Source: Streptomyces sp. NBC_01478 (lineage in GTDB: Bacteria; Actinomycetota; Actinomycetes; Streptomycetales; Streptomycetaceae). Taken from it: 64,000 bases of DNA. The position numbers and the translations under genes are program-made. The notes beneath the pieces were generated by a model. The model made no database searches and had not been told where the DNA came from. It saw only the letters and a list, made by a program, of their open reading frames with translations. The stretch is taken from contig NZ_CP109444.1 of the NCBI RefSeq assembly GCF_036227225.1, positions 11,947,501-12,011,500 on the forward strand. The letters run 5' to 3'. Shown here one piece after another: positions 25,848-33,401 of this stretch; position 1 is the first letter of the stretch; every line of letters begins with the position of its first letter.

Positions 25848-26160
25848 TGTATGCCTCCGTACTGGAATGTCAGCCGTTGATGAGTCGAAAGTAGTATCCA
25901 GGTATCTGCATGGACGGGATTCGGTAATTCATTCCAAAGGGTGAAGTCGTCGCATATATGCACAGGCGCATTGAAGCGCTGAGGGGGCGCTCCGGAAAAA
26001 TGCGTACCACCCCCTGGCGGAAGAATCTGGCCCGGACAGGCCCTCCGCCCCGCGCCGCTGGCCAGCGTTTGCACGTCGGCGCTCCCAGGGACGCTGGCTG
26101 GACAGCGAGAGGCAATGCGAAAGGCGCGCAGGCGAACCCACACCGCGCGCTGGAAAATGC
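25848..26160. other. Upstream region of the GAF-protein gene, no gene seen
   Basis: The AT-richer composition of the island ends here at about 25960. It probably carries the promoter for the leftward GAF-protein gene. Confidence 0.35.
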
Positions 26161-26400
26161 TCACCCCGACTCGCGTCCGCAGGCCGGCTCGGCCGGGCGG
26201 ACGAAGACAACGGTGCGGCGGACGCGTGTGATCGCGACCCGGAGCAGCCGTCGCGCCTCATCCGTGCGTCGCGCGTCGAGGAGTTTCGAGCTGTAGATGC
26301 CCTCGACGGTGACGACGCCGTCGAACTCCTTAAGCTCCGGTGCCCCCCACCCACCGGTGCGTTGTCGTACCCCTCGTGCAAGATGGAGGACTGCCACCAC
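26161..26400 (-). pseudogene. C-terminal remnant of a UvrD/Rep-type helicase
   Basis: The minus frame reads LKEFDGVVTVEGIYSS, then EARRLLRVAITRVRRTVVFV and a normal stop at 26161. The last block is motif VI of superfamily 1 helicases (VALTRARR in intact proteins). Only about the last 60 residues remain and there is no N-terminus, so this is a truncated gene end, probably cut when the genes to the right were inserted. Confidence 0.6.
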
Positions 26401-26451
26401 GCCACGGTGCGGCGGCAGTTAGGGGAGTGTTGGACTCAAGGGGGAGCGTTC

Positions 26452-27828
26452 GTGTTCCAGCGTCATCTTCACCGTCATGACGACGTCGATCTGGTGATGT
26501 CCGCGCTGGGGGACGATCCCCAGCGCCTGCCGGTCCTGATCACATGGGGTGCGGCACTGCGGCGGGACGTGGCTTCGGCGCTGCGGGAGGTCATCGCGAC
26601 CGGAGCGTGGCAGAGCGACTTCCGTGTCCGCAGCGCCGCGGCGAACTGGCGTGAGGAACCCCGCTTCCAAGTCTTCCTCGACCAGGGGCTCGAAAAGCGC
26701 CGTAACCGAGGCCCCAAATATGAGCACCTGGACGCCGCTCTGCTGACGTTCCCCGAGACCCGTGCCGCTCTCTACCGGGTGAGCGCGGCGGAATGCCCGC
26801 AGCACTGCCGCACGGAGACCGGCACCTTTGCCGAGGACCGGCATGTGGATGACTACCGGGAGGCGCTGTTCGGCTGGTATGCCGCCATCCAGCACGCGCA
26901 CGACTGCGTCATGAGGGCGGCGCGCTGGTTCGCGAACGCACAACCGCCCGACTCCCGCCGGCCTGAGGCCTTCACCGACTGGATGAGCGGAACCAGGCGT
27001 CACCACAGCAGCGATACCGCGCGGGAGGCGGATCCGGCCGCCCAGCGAGCCTTGCAGGAAATCATCCTGATGATGCACGCCTGGAGCCCGCACACCTTCG
27101 AAGCCATCGACGTGGCCTTCCAGAAGGCGGAGGGAGAAGATGCATCCCATGCCTGGGGCGGCAGCTTCGAGCCCGCCGGCCGGTCCGAAGCCCAGGCGGC
27201 CGCGGAAGCACTCGCGAGCGTCCTTTCCCCGCAGGAACGCCAACAGGTCCGGGACGTCATCGATCAGATCGAGACCGACGACGAGGACCGCGACATGGAC
27301 CTCGCGAAGGACAGCACGCTGGCCTGCACCAGTGACCGCCACCGCTCCTACGGCGCCGAATCCGGCGGGCGCGAGGACTGCGCCAGGGCCCGAGGCCGTG
27401 TATACGAGGAGGCCTCCCAGCCCTGGAACGAGGGCGTCGACCACGCGGCCGACGCTGCCCGGCTCGCCCGGTTCCTGCTCGGTCCCCGTACCGACCGGAT
27501 CCGCACCGCCCTTGCCGCAGCCCGGGCAGCCGTGGCCCGGGACACCGCCGAGAGTGCACCGCAGGTCTGGCACGACAACGCCCAAACCCTTCAGGAAGCT
27601 CGCGAGGTCGCAGGACTCAATCTCCACGACGCTGCCGGCCACCTGGGCATCAAGCCCCCCACACTCCAGCGCTTCGAACAGGCAACGGGCAAGCTCCCCG
27701 GACGCCCGGTCTCCCTCGGCTACCTCCAACTCCTCACCCTGACCTGCACCCAGGCGGGCCGCACCGCTCCCGCCTGCATCCCGCAGGCCATCTCCCAGCC
27801 GGTGATCTCACTGCCGACCACCCTGTAA
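26452..27828 (+). CDS. Hypothetical protein with C-terminal XRE-type helix-turn-helix
   Basis: 458 residues from GTG 26452, with GGGGGA 6 bases upstream. The main body is unrecognised and contains a cysteine/histidine pair early (AECPQHC) and an acidic stretch near residue 290 (ETDDEDRDMDLAKD). The last 70 residues hold a helix-turn-helix: EAREVAGLNLHDAAGHLGIK then PPTLQRFEQ. The next gene, 101 bases downstream, encodes a nucleotidyltransferase, so the pair may be a regulatory or conflict module. An auto-regulatory role is inference only. Confidence 0.75.
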   Translation: MFQRHLHRHDDVDLVMSALGDDPQRLPVLITWGAALRRDVASALREVIATGAWQSDFRVRSAAANWREEPRFQVFLDQGLEKRRNRGPKYEHLDAALLTFPETRAALYRVSAAECPQHCRTETGTFAEDRHVDDYREALFGWYAAIQHAHDCVMRAARWFANAQPPDSRRPEAFTDWMSGTRRHHSSDTAREADPAAQRALQEIILMMHAWSPHTFEAIDVAFQKAEGEDASHAWGGSFEPAGRSEAQAAAEALASVLSPQERQQVRDVIDQIETDDEDRDMDLAKDSTLACTSDRHRSYGAESGGREDCARARGRVYEEASQPWNEGVDHAADAARLARFLLGPRTDRIRTALAAARAAVARDTAESAPQVWHDNAQTLQEAREVAGLNLHDAAGHLGIKPPTLQRFEQATGKLPGRPVSLGYLQLLTLTCTQAGRTAPACIPQAISQPVISLPTTL

Positions 27829-27929
27829 GACACCCCCGCACCCCACCCCTGGCCGGGCACTTCGCAGCAGACCTGCTGTACCGCAGCCCCAGGTGCACCG
27901 GCACCCGAACCGACCAGCGGAGGCCTTCC

Positions 27930-28790
27930 GTGAAACGCGAGCGCGCCACCACGCTCCTCAACGACATGCTCGACCGCCTGGAGGAGGGAGGCTGGCCGCT
28001 GGACCTCGTCGACGAGATCCTCGTCTTCGGCTCCTACGCACGTGGCGCACTGAGCCCCTCGGACGTCGACATGGTCGTGGAGCACCGTCGTGACGACCGT
28101 CTCACCTCCGAGTTCCTTCACTCCCTGTCCTACGGCGGCGACCCCTCCGCCTCGATGAAGCGCGCCCTCAAGGGCAGAAGCCGCGGCCTGCAGATCCACT
28201 TCGGTGAACGCAAGAGCCTCGAAGCGGAAGGGTTCGAGCTGACCTTGCTGTGGACGCGGGGCGAACCCGTCGATGCCGCCCGTGCCCGGCTCGCCGCCAT
28301 CACTCCCGATCCCGCGGCAGGCCGGGCTCCACGCGACCACATGATCGAGGCTTTCGACGGCATCGACCGCTGGGTCCCGCGTCCGGTCCGCATCGATCTC
28401 ACCGACCTCGTCGACCGCAAAGCCGCCACCATCCGCCAACTCCAGCTCCCCGACGCCGAACCCGCCCATCCCGCAGCCCACGAGGCACTCACCCGCTGGA
28501 GCGAGACCAGCCCGCTGCGCCGCGCCGCAGCGGCCGTCCTCGCCCATCTCGAAGCCGCCTCCCGCCCCCTCGACTCCGTCTACCTCCACGGGGAACCGGT
28601 CATCGGCAGCCGCTACAGCGACACCACCTGGCAGACCGGCGTCGGATTCGGCTGGAGCCACCACCGCAGCATCTCCCGCCACCTGCAGGAGGGCACCGAC
28701 TGGTTCGAGGTCGTCCGCCCCACCCGGACCCAGCCCCTGCACACCCTCCACATCACCATCCAGGACCGCTCCGCACTGCCCCGCCTGTGA
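27930..28790 (+). CDS. Pol-beta-superfamily nucleotidyltransferase
   Basis: 286 residues from GTG 27930 with AGCGGAGG upstream. VFGSYARGALSPSDVDMVVE is the nucleotidyltransferase signature G-S-x(n)-D-x-D: G and S bind the triphosphate and the two aspartates bind metal. The remainder (about 200 residues) is not recognised but is much longer than minimal MNT antitoxins. Proteins with this fold transfer nucleotides to RNA, protein or small molecules. The substrate here is unknown. Context: an HTH-containing protein just upstream, no HEPN partner seen. Confidence 0.85.
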   Translation: MKRERATTLLNDMLDRLEEGGWPLDLVDEILVFGSYARGALSPSDVDMVVEHRRDDRLTSEFLHSLSYGGDPSASMKRALKGRSRGLQIHFGERKSLEAEGFELTLLWTRGEPVDAARARLAAITPDPAAGRAPRDHMIEAFDGIDRWVPRPVRIDLTDLVDRKAATIRQLQLPDAEPAHPAAHEALTRWSETSPLRRAAAAVLAHLEAASRPLDSVYLHGEPVIGSRYSDTTWQTGVGFGWSHHRSISRHLQEGTDWFEVVRPTRTQPLHTLHITIQDRSALPRL

Positions 28791-28880
28791 CGAGAACGCC
28801 CACAGCCTGGGGAGCCGCATGCCTGCCTGCAGGGCGGGGATCGGAGTGTGTCAGGGTGATCGAGAAGGAGGCGGTGCCTG

Positions 28881-29297
28881 GTGAGTACGCTGCGGGTGGA
28901 CGTGCTGGCATTCGACATGCCCTGCCAGCAGTGCGCGATGCCTTTGCGGTGGGTGTTCGGTCTGCTGCCCTCGCATCGGCCGGACGGCGACGAATTCACC
29001 ACGACGGACTTTCCCGAAGCCGTTGACGTGGCACGCAGTATTCTCACCGACCCCGCCGGCGGCTGCATGGACCTGGCCGCACAACTGCACGGCCGGCCCG
29101 CCCGGCAGCGGGGACGCAGCTTCAACCCGAACACGTGCGGCAGCTGCGGGCACCAGGCCGACTGGCACGTTCTCGGCGATGTCATCCACCGCGCCCTCCA
29201 CGAGGGCTGGATCCGCGTGGCAGAGAGCCGAGTTCCGGTGCCGCAGTGGCGCGCGATCCGTGGCCGGGGACAGGGAATCTCCTGGCCGTTCCTGTGA
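28881..29297 (+). CDS. Small zinc-binding hypothetical protein
   Basis: 138 residues from GTG 28881, with GAAGGAGG 8-15 bases upstream. Two cysteine pairs, PCQQC near residue 15 and CGSCGHQADWH near residue 87, probably coordinate one zinc ion. The C-terminus (VPVPQWRAIRGRG) is basic. No enzyme motif is visible. It precedes the SMC-like gene by 163 bases on the same strand. Binding to nucleic acid is possible but inferred only from the zinc-ribbon-like pairs. Confidence 0.7.
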   Translation: MSTLRVDVLAFDMPCQQCAMPLRWVFGLLPSHRPDGDEFTTTDFPEAVDVARSILTDPAGGCMDLAAQLHGRPARQRGRSFNPNTCGSCGHQADWHVLGDVIHRALHEGWIRVAESRVPVPQWRAIRGRGQGISWPFL

Positions 29298-29460
29298 CCC
29301 TCCCGGCGCCCGGTCCAGCGAGTCAAGCCGTGATCGTCGCGTCGCCCGATGGGATGCTTCGGACTTGATGCCCGACGCCGGCACCGGGGGACGACTCGTT
29401 AGGGGCCACTGACACGCTGCACATCTCGGTGGCGTGCGACAGCCCGTGACGGAGCGGTGT

Positions 29461-31290
29461 ATGCCCGGCAAGCTCACCTGCCTCAAGCAGGAATTCCTCA
29501 TCGACGGCGAGTGGGACGGGATCGCTCTCGACGCTCTGCTGCGTCACCTCAAAGCCGGCATCGGGGCCGGGTGCAGCAGCCTGGCCGACGCCTTCTGGAT
29601 CACGCTGGGAGCCGTCTCCCTCAAACTGCTGCCCGCGGTGACCGAGCAGGCCCAGGCCATGCGCGCCACCGTCGCGTTCGACTCCGGCATCTGGGTCATC
29701 ACGCACGACCTCCTCACACAGGAGATCTCCTTCCTCAACACCGCCACCGGTCAGGTCGAAGACCTGCCTGTTGTCGCTGAGGGGGGCGAGCGCAGCGCGG
29801 GCTCCTACAGCGTGGAGCTCATGGGGATCCCCGTGGTCGAGACCGCCCGCGGCAGCGTGACCATCGACAGCGTGATGACCCTGCTCTACCTCCAGCAGGC
29901 CTATGCCGGCCACACCGTCTACGGCGGTGCGAACCTCAACGATCTCGGTGTGACCATCGAGGTCTGCTTCGGCCTGCTGGACGAGAAGGCGACAAAGCTG
30001 AAGGCCCAGTCCACCGCCGCCAAACGCAGCGCGACGAAGGCCGCCACAGACCTGAAGAAGGCCCTGGAACAGCGCATCGCCGACGGTCTTCCCACCTCGG
30101 TCGATCTCGACACCGACGAAGCCCGCCTGGCCAAGGCCCTCGACGCGGCAAACGCCGAGGTCCTGCGCCTGGACACCGAACTCGAAGCCCATCTGGCCAT
30201 CCACGCCACCCGTGCCGGTGAGCAGGCCCAGGCACTGCGGCGCGCCGCCGACGCGGGCACGGACGCCGACCGTGCGCAGCAGGCCCTCGCCCCGCTCTAT
30301 GAGGCGCGCGGGCAGGCCCGCGCAGCCCTCGCCCAGGCCGAGCAGGACGCCCGGCCCCGCACCCACTGCCCCGAATGTGACCAACTGCTGCAGCAGGCAG
30401 CCGGCCCGGGCCCCGCCTGCGTCCTGTGCGGACAACCGGACCCGGCCCGGGACGGGCGCCAGGCCCGCAAAACCCAGCGGCACACCGCCGCCCTCGATGC
30501 CCTGGCCTCCATCGAGGACAGCCTCAAGACCGCCCAGGCTCGCGCGCAGCAGGCTGTCGACACCCGCGGGATCCGCATCCAGGCCGCACAGAAGGCCGCA
30601 AGCCGGTCCGACGCCTACCGCACGGTGGAGATCACCCCCCGCGAGCAGGCCAAGGCCAAGGCCGCGGCCACCGCAGCCGAGACCAGGGCCGCAATCACCG
30701 CGGTGCGCGAGCGCCGCAAGGAACTGGTACGCCTGAGCGAACTCGAACGCATGGAGAAGCGGACCGCCGACGCCGCCGAACAGGCCCGCACCGCCTGGAC
30801 GATGGCCGAAGGCGACGCCCAGCATGTCCGCCAGCAGACGGCGAAGGAACTGTCGATGATCTACGCAGACAAGGTCATCCCCATGGCACCCGACAAGATC
30901 CGGTACGCCAGCATCGACTCCAAGACCTTCGCTCCCAAGCTGAACGGCCGCACCGTGCGGCAACTCGCCCGCTCAGCCGGCATGATCAACATCGCCAACA
31001 ACGGTCTGCACCTGGCGTTCCTCGAAGCATCCCGCACCCTGCCCGGCATGCTGCTGCCCTGCGTCCAATGGCTGGACTCCTCCCTCGACGGTCTGGGCGC
31101 CGGCGACGAAGGCGCCCTTCTGGCCGCCAGGACCCTGCAGGTCATCAGCGCCACCGCCGCCGACGACGCCCAGATCATCGTCGCCACCGCACACGAGCTG
31201 CCCCCTGCCCCCGGCACCGTGACCACCGAGCACGACAGCCACCACCCCGTCATCCCGCACGCCCGCACGAGTGGCGACGACACCCCCTGA
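29461..31290 (+). CDS. SMC/Rad50-like coiled-coil protein with a degenerate Walker A
   Basis: 609 residues from ATG 29461. The N-terminus GIGAGCSSLADAFWITLGA aligns by eye with the SMC/RecF P-loop GxxGxGKSS, but the essential lysine is cysteine. Long coiled-coil arms follow (about residues 180-310 and 345-455). They are interrupted by a zinc-hook-like element with CPEC and CVLCG (about 305-330), as in Rad50. The C-terminus has a Walker B-like LLPCVQWLDSS and IIVATAHEL. ATP binding through this P-loop is thus doubtful. It may act as a structural homologue or partner with an intact ATPase. Neighbours: a small zinc protein upstream and a GNAT-like gene directly downstream. Confidence 0.75.
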   Translation: MPGKLTCLKQEFLIDGEWDGIALDALLRHLKAGIGAGCSSLADAFWITLGAVSLKLLPAVTEQAQAMRATVAFDSGIWVITHDLLTQEISFLNTATGQVEDLPVVAEGGERSAGSYSVELMGIPVVETARGSVTIDSVMTLLYLQQAYAGHTVYGGANLNDLGVTIEVCFGLLDEKATKLKAQSTAAKRSATKAATDLKKALEQRIADGLPTSVDLDTDEARLAKALDAANAEVLRLDTELEAHLAIHATRAGEQAQALRRAADAGTDADRAQQALAPLYEARGQARAALAQAEQDARPRTHCPECDQLLQQAAGPGPACVLCGQPDPARDGRQARKTQRHTAALDALASIEDSLKTAQARAQQAVDTRGIRIQAAQKAASRSDAYRTVEITPREQAKAKAAATAAETRAAITAVRERRKELVRLSELERMEKRTADAAEQARTAWTMAEGDAQHVRQQTAKELSMIYADKVIPMAPDKIRYASIDSKTFAPKLNGRTVRQLARSAGMINIANNGLHLAFLEASRTLPGMLLPCVQWLDSSLDGLGAGDEGALLAARTLQVISATAADDAQIIVATAHELPPAPGTVTTEHDSHHPVIPHARTSGDDTP

Positions 31291-31318
31291 CCGGCCGGCG
31301 AGCAGCCCCGTCCAGAAG

Positions 31319-32062
31319 ATGCGTATCCCCATGACCGCGCGCCCCCGCCCCGCACCGTCCGACAGCGACGAGATCACCGCAGACCTCGGCATCGACGACA
31401 TCATCCTCAGCTACCGCAGCGACTACTGGATCACGCCTCGCCTCGACGACGGCGTCCAGCAATGGGACATCGGCATGCACTTCGCCGAGGACGGCCCCGG
31501 CCCTCAATTCGGCAGCATCCGTCTCCACCTGGTCGACCACGCCCGCTGTCTTGAGCCCATCGACGCCCTCGACGCCCTCAGCGAGGACCTCTTTACGATC
31601 GGCCAGGTCCTCTTCGACCCCTCTGTCCCCGGCGTACGGCAAGATCTGTGGGACCGCCTCAGTGTTCCCGGCAACACCCTCATCGTCGACCGCGTCACCA
31701 TCGACAGCCGCCTGCGCGGACACGGGCTCGGCGTCTTCCTCACCGGCATGGCGCTGGACTACCTCAGCAGTTCAACAGGCGTCATCGCCCTCTTCCCCGG
31801 ACCCATCGAGCGCACCGACCACATCCCCCACGAAGAGGCCTGCGCCCGCCTGGGCCGGGCCTGGTCCCGGCTCGGCTTCGCCCCCTACCACGACGGTGTA
31901 TGGGTTCTCGACCCCGGACTCACGACCCTGGGCGAGGCCATCGCCGCCGGACAACAGCGCCTGGCCGGTCACCGCTGGCGGGTCGCCCTGCGGCAGAGCC
32001 CGAACGGCTGGGGCAGCGACATCGCTGGTATCACCGCCCTCATGACCGAATCCACTCCGTGA
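31319..32062 (+). CDS. GNAT-fold acetyltransferase-like protein
   Basis: 247 residues if started at ATG 31319; GTG 31271, overlapping the previous gene, and ATG 31331 are alternatives and no start has a strong binding site. VDRVTIDSRLRGHGLGVFLT resembles GNAT motif A, where R-G-x-G-L-G contacts the acetyl-CoA pyrophosphate, followed by the helix ALDYLSSS. It lies 28 bases after the SMC-like gene and is likely co-transcribed. Substrate unknown. Confidence 0.7.
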   Translation: MRIPMTARPRPAPSDSDEITADLGIDDIILSYRSDYWITPRLDDGVQQWDIGMHFAEDGPGPQFGSIRLHLVDHARCLEPIDALDALSEDLFTIGQVLFDPSVPGVRQDLWDRLSVPGNTLIVDRVTIDSRLRGHGLGVFLTGMALDYLSSSTGVIALFPGPIERTDHIPHEEACARLGRAWSRLGFAPYHDGVWVLDPGLTTLGEAIAAGQQRLAGHRWRVALRQSPNGWGSDIAGITALMTESTP

Positions 32063-32697
32063 CCCCGGCGGCGGCCCTCCACTCCGGCCCGCCTCCTCCC
32101 GGGCCGCCCGCCGGGCAGGCCGGACAGATCCCACAGCCGGCGCGTACTGCCGCCACAGCTACACAAGACATAGGGCGGCCGCGGCCCGCATACGGCATCC
32201 GTCACCATGCCACCTGGTCCTATGGACGGCCCGCTGCCGGCGGTCACCGCCTGTGGCCGAGATGCACGGCATCCGATCCGGGAGACCGAATTCCCTCGAA
32301 TAACAGCAGAAACATGAGAGCCGAGAATTCACTCGGGCATGAGAGTCCAATGGCGGAAAACGCCTGCATCAACGTCATTGTTTTTACGGGTGCTTGGAAA
32401 GGCCCGCCTGTTTCCTGGGGTGTGTGGACGCTGTGGTCATGCGACTTCATGTGCTGCGCTGGATTCTCGACCCTGTGACGAGCTGGAGGGCTTTCCGGCG
32501 CTCTGCTGGGAGCCGTGGAAAGACATCGTTCGACGTGGCCTGGAGGCAGGTCCGAGTGGAGCGGTTTCCCGACGAATCCGCCTACCAGCAGTATGGACAC
32601 GCCCCTCTGACGGCCCGTGAGCCTCACGAGAGAGACCCTCGCTGACCGGACAGATGGCCGGATCAGCGGCCGTCGGAATCTGGCCGAACAGATGGAA
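32063..32697. other. Intergenic stretch, no gene seen
   Basis: About 635 bases with only low-quality open frames. An AT-richer patch begins near 32690 and ends in a strong intrinsic terminator (next entry). An untranslated RNA could therefore be made here. Confidence 0.35.
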
Positions 32698-32748
32698 AAT
32701 CGAAGGAGGGAGGGCTTTTTGCCATCTTTCCTTCGATTGTTTTTTCTC
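32698..32748 (+). terminator. Orphan intrinsic terminator with T-tract
   Basis: AATCGAAGGA pairs perfectly with TCCTTCGATT across a 21-base loop, and GTTTTTTCTC follows at once. This is the classical rho-independent form, rare in such GC-rich DNA. It ends 58 bases before the next plus-strand start codon and more than 630 bases after the previous gene. It therefore marks either a long 3' UTR, a small RNA or an attenuator of the following operon. Confidence 0.7.
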
Positions 32749-32805
32749 TGCGTGGCATCGGAAAGAATCAGACGGTCCTTCATCGTGGCAACGGGGGAGT
32801 GAAGC

Positions 32806-33330
32806 ATGCCGGATCCGACTGAGATCGCCGTGATCAGTTCCGCTCTGCCCGCCGTATTGGCCTTCGTTCTCCAGCGTCTGGGACGTCTGCTCGACTCCCG
32901 AGGGGCCGAACCCGAGGAAGACGTCACAGTCCCCGCCGGCCTGGTCGGGACGCTTCAACTGCCGCTGCAGCCCGCCCCGGACATCCTGCAGACCCGGCGA
33001 GCAGAGCTCGAACTGCTGCAGGAAGCCCTCGCCGACTACGCCGACGGCACCATGTCCACACACGCTTCCGATCAGCGGTTCCTGCGGAATCTGGCCCGCG
33101 CGCGCGGTGTCCTGGAAGACATCTACGGCCAGCACCTGACCTTCGAGGGGGAAGACCGGCCCGCCTCCGGTCCGTTCGTGCACCAGAAGGTCACGACGCT
33201 GTCCGGAGAGGCCACGGGCATGCACAGCGGCGAGATCACCGGCAACTCCCGCGTCATCCAGGACGTGGAGACGGTCGACGCTGGCGGCAAGCTCATCGGC
33301 ATGAAGGGCCACCGGATCACCAGTCAGTAG
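32806..33330 (+). CDS. Hypothetical protein, first gene of an NTPase cluster
   Basis: 174 residues from ATG 32806, with GGGGGAG 7 bases upstream. The N-terminus has a possible amphipathic or membrane helix (AVISSALPAVLAFVLQRLG). The C-terminal half has repeated short strands (VTTLSGEATGMHSGEITG, SRVIQDVETVDAGGKLIGM) as in small beta-helix or adaptor domains that precede STAND-like NTPases in actinobacteria. It is followed 71 bases later by a large NTPase-like protein. Function unknown. Confidence 0.75.
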   Translation: MPDPTEIAVISSALPAVLAFVLQRLGRLLDSRGAEPEEDVTVPAGLVGTLQLPLQPAPDILQTRRAELELLQEALADYADGTMSTHASDQRFLRNLARARGVLEDIYGQHLTFEGEDRPASGPFVHQKVTTLSGEATGMHSGEITGNSRVIQDVETVDAGGKLIGMKGHRITSQ

Positions 33331-33401
33331 CCCCCAGCCCAGCACATCTACGGGCACGGCCGTGCCGCAAGCACACCCCGACCTTCCCGAAGGGCTGATC
33401 C

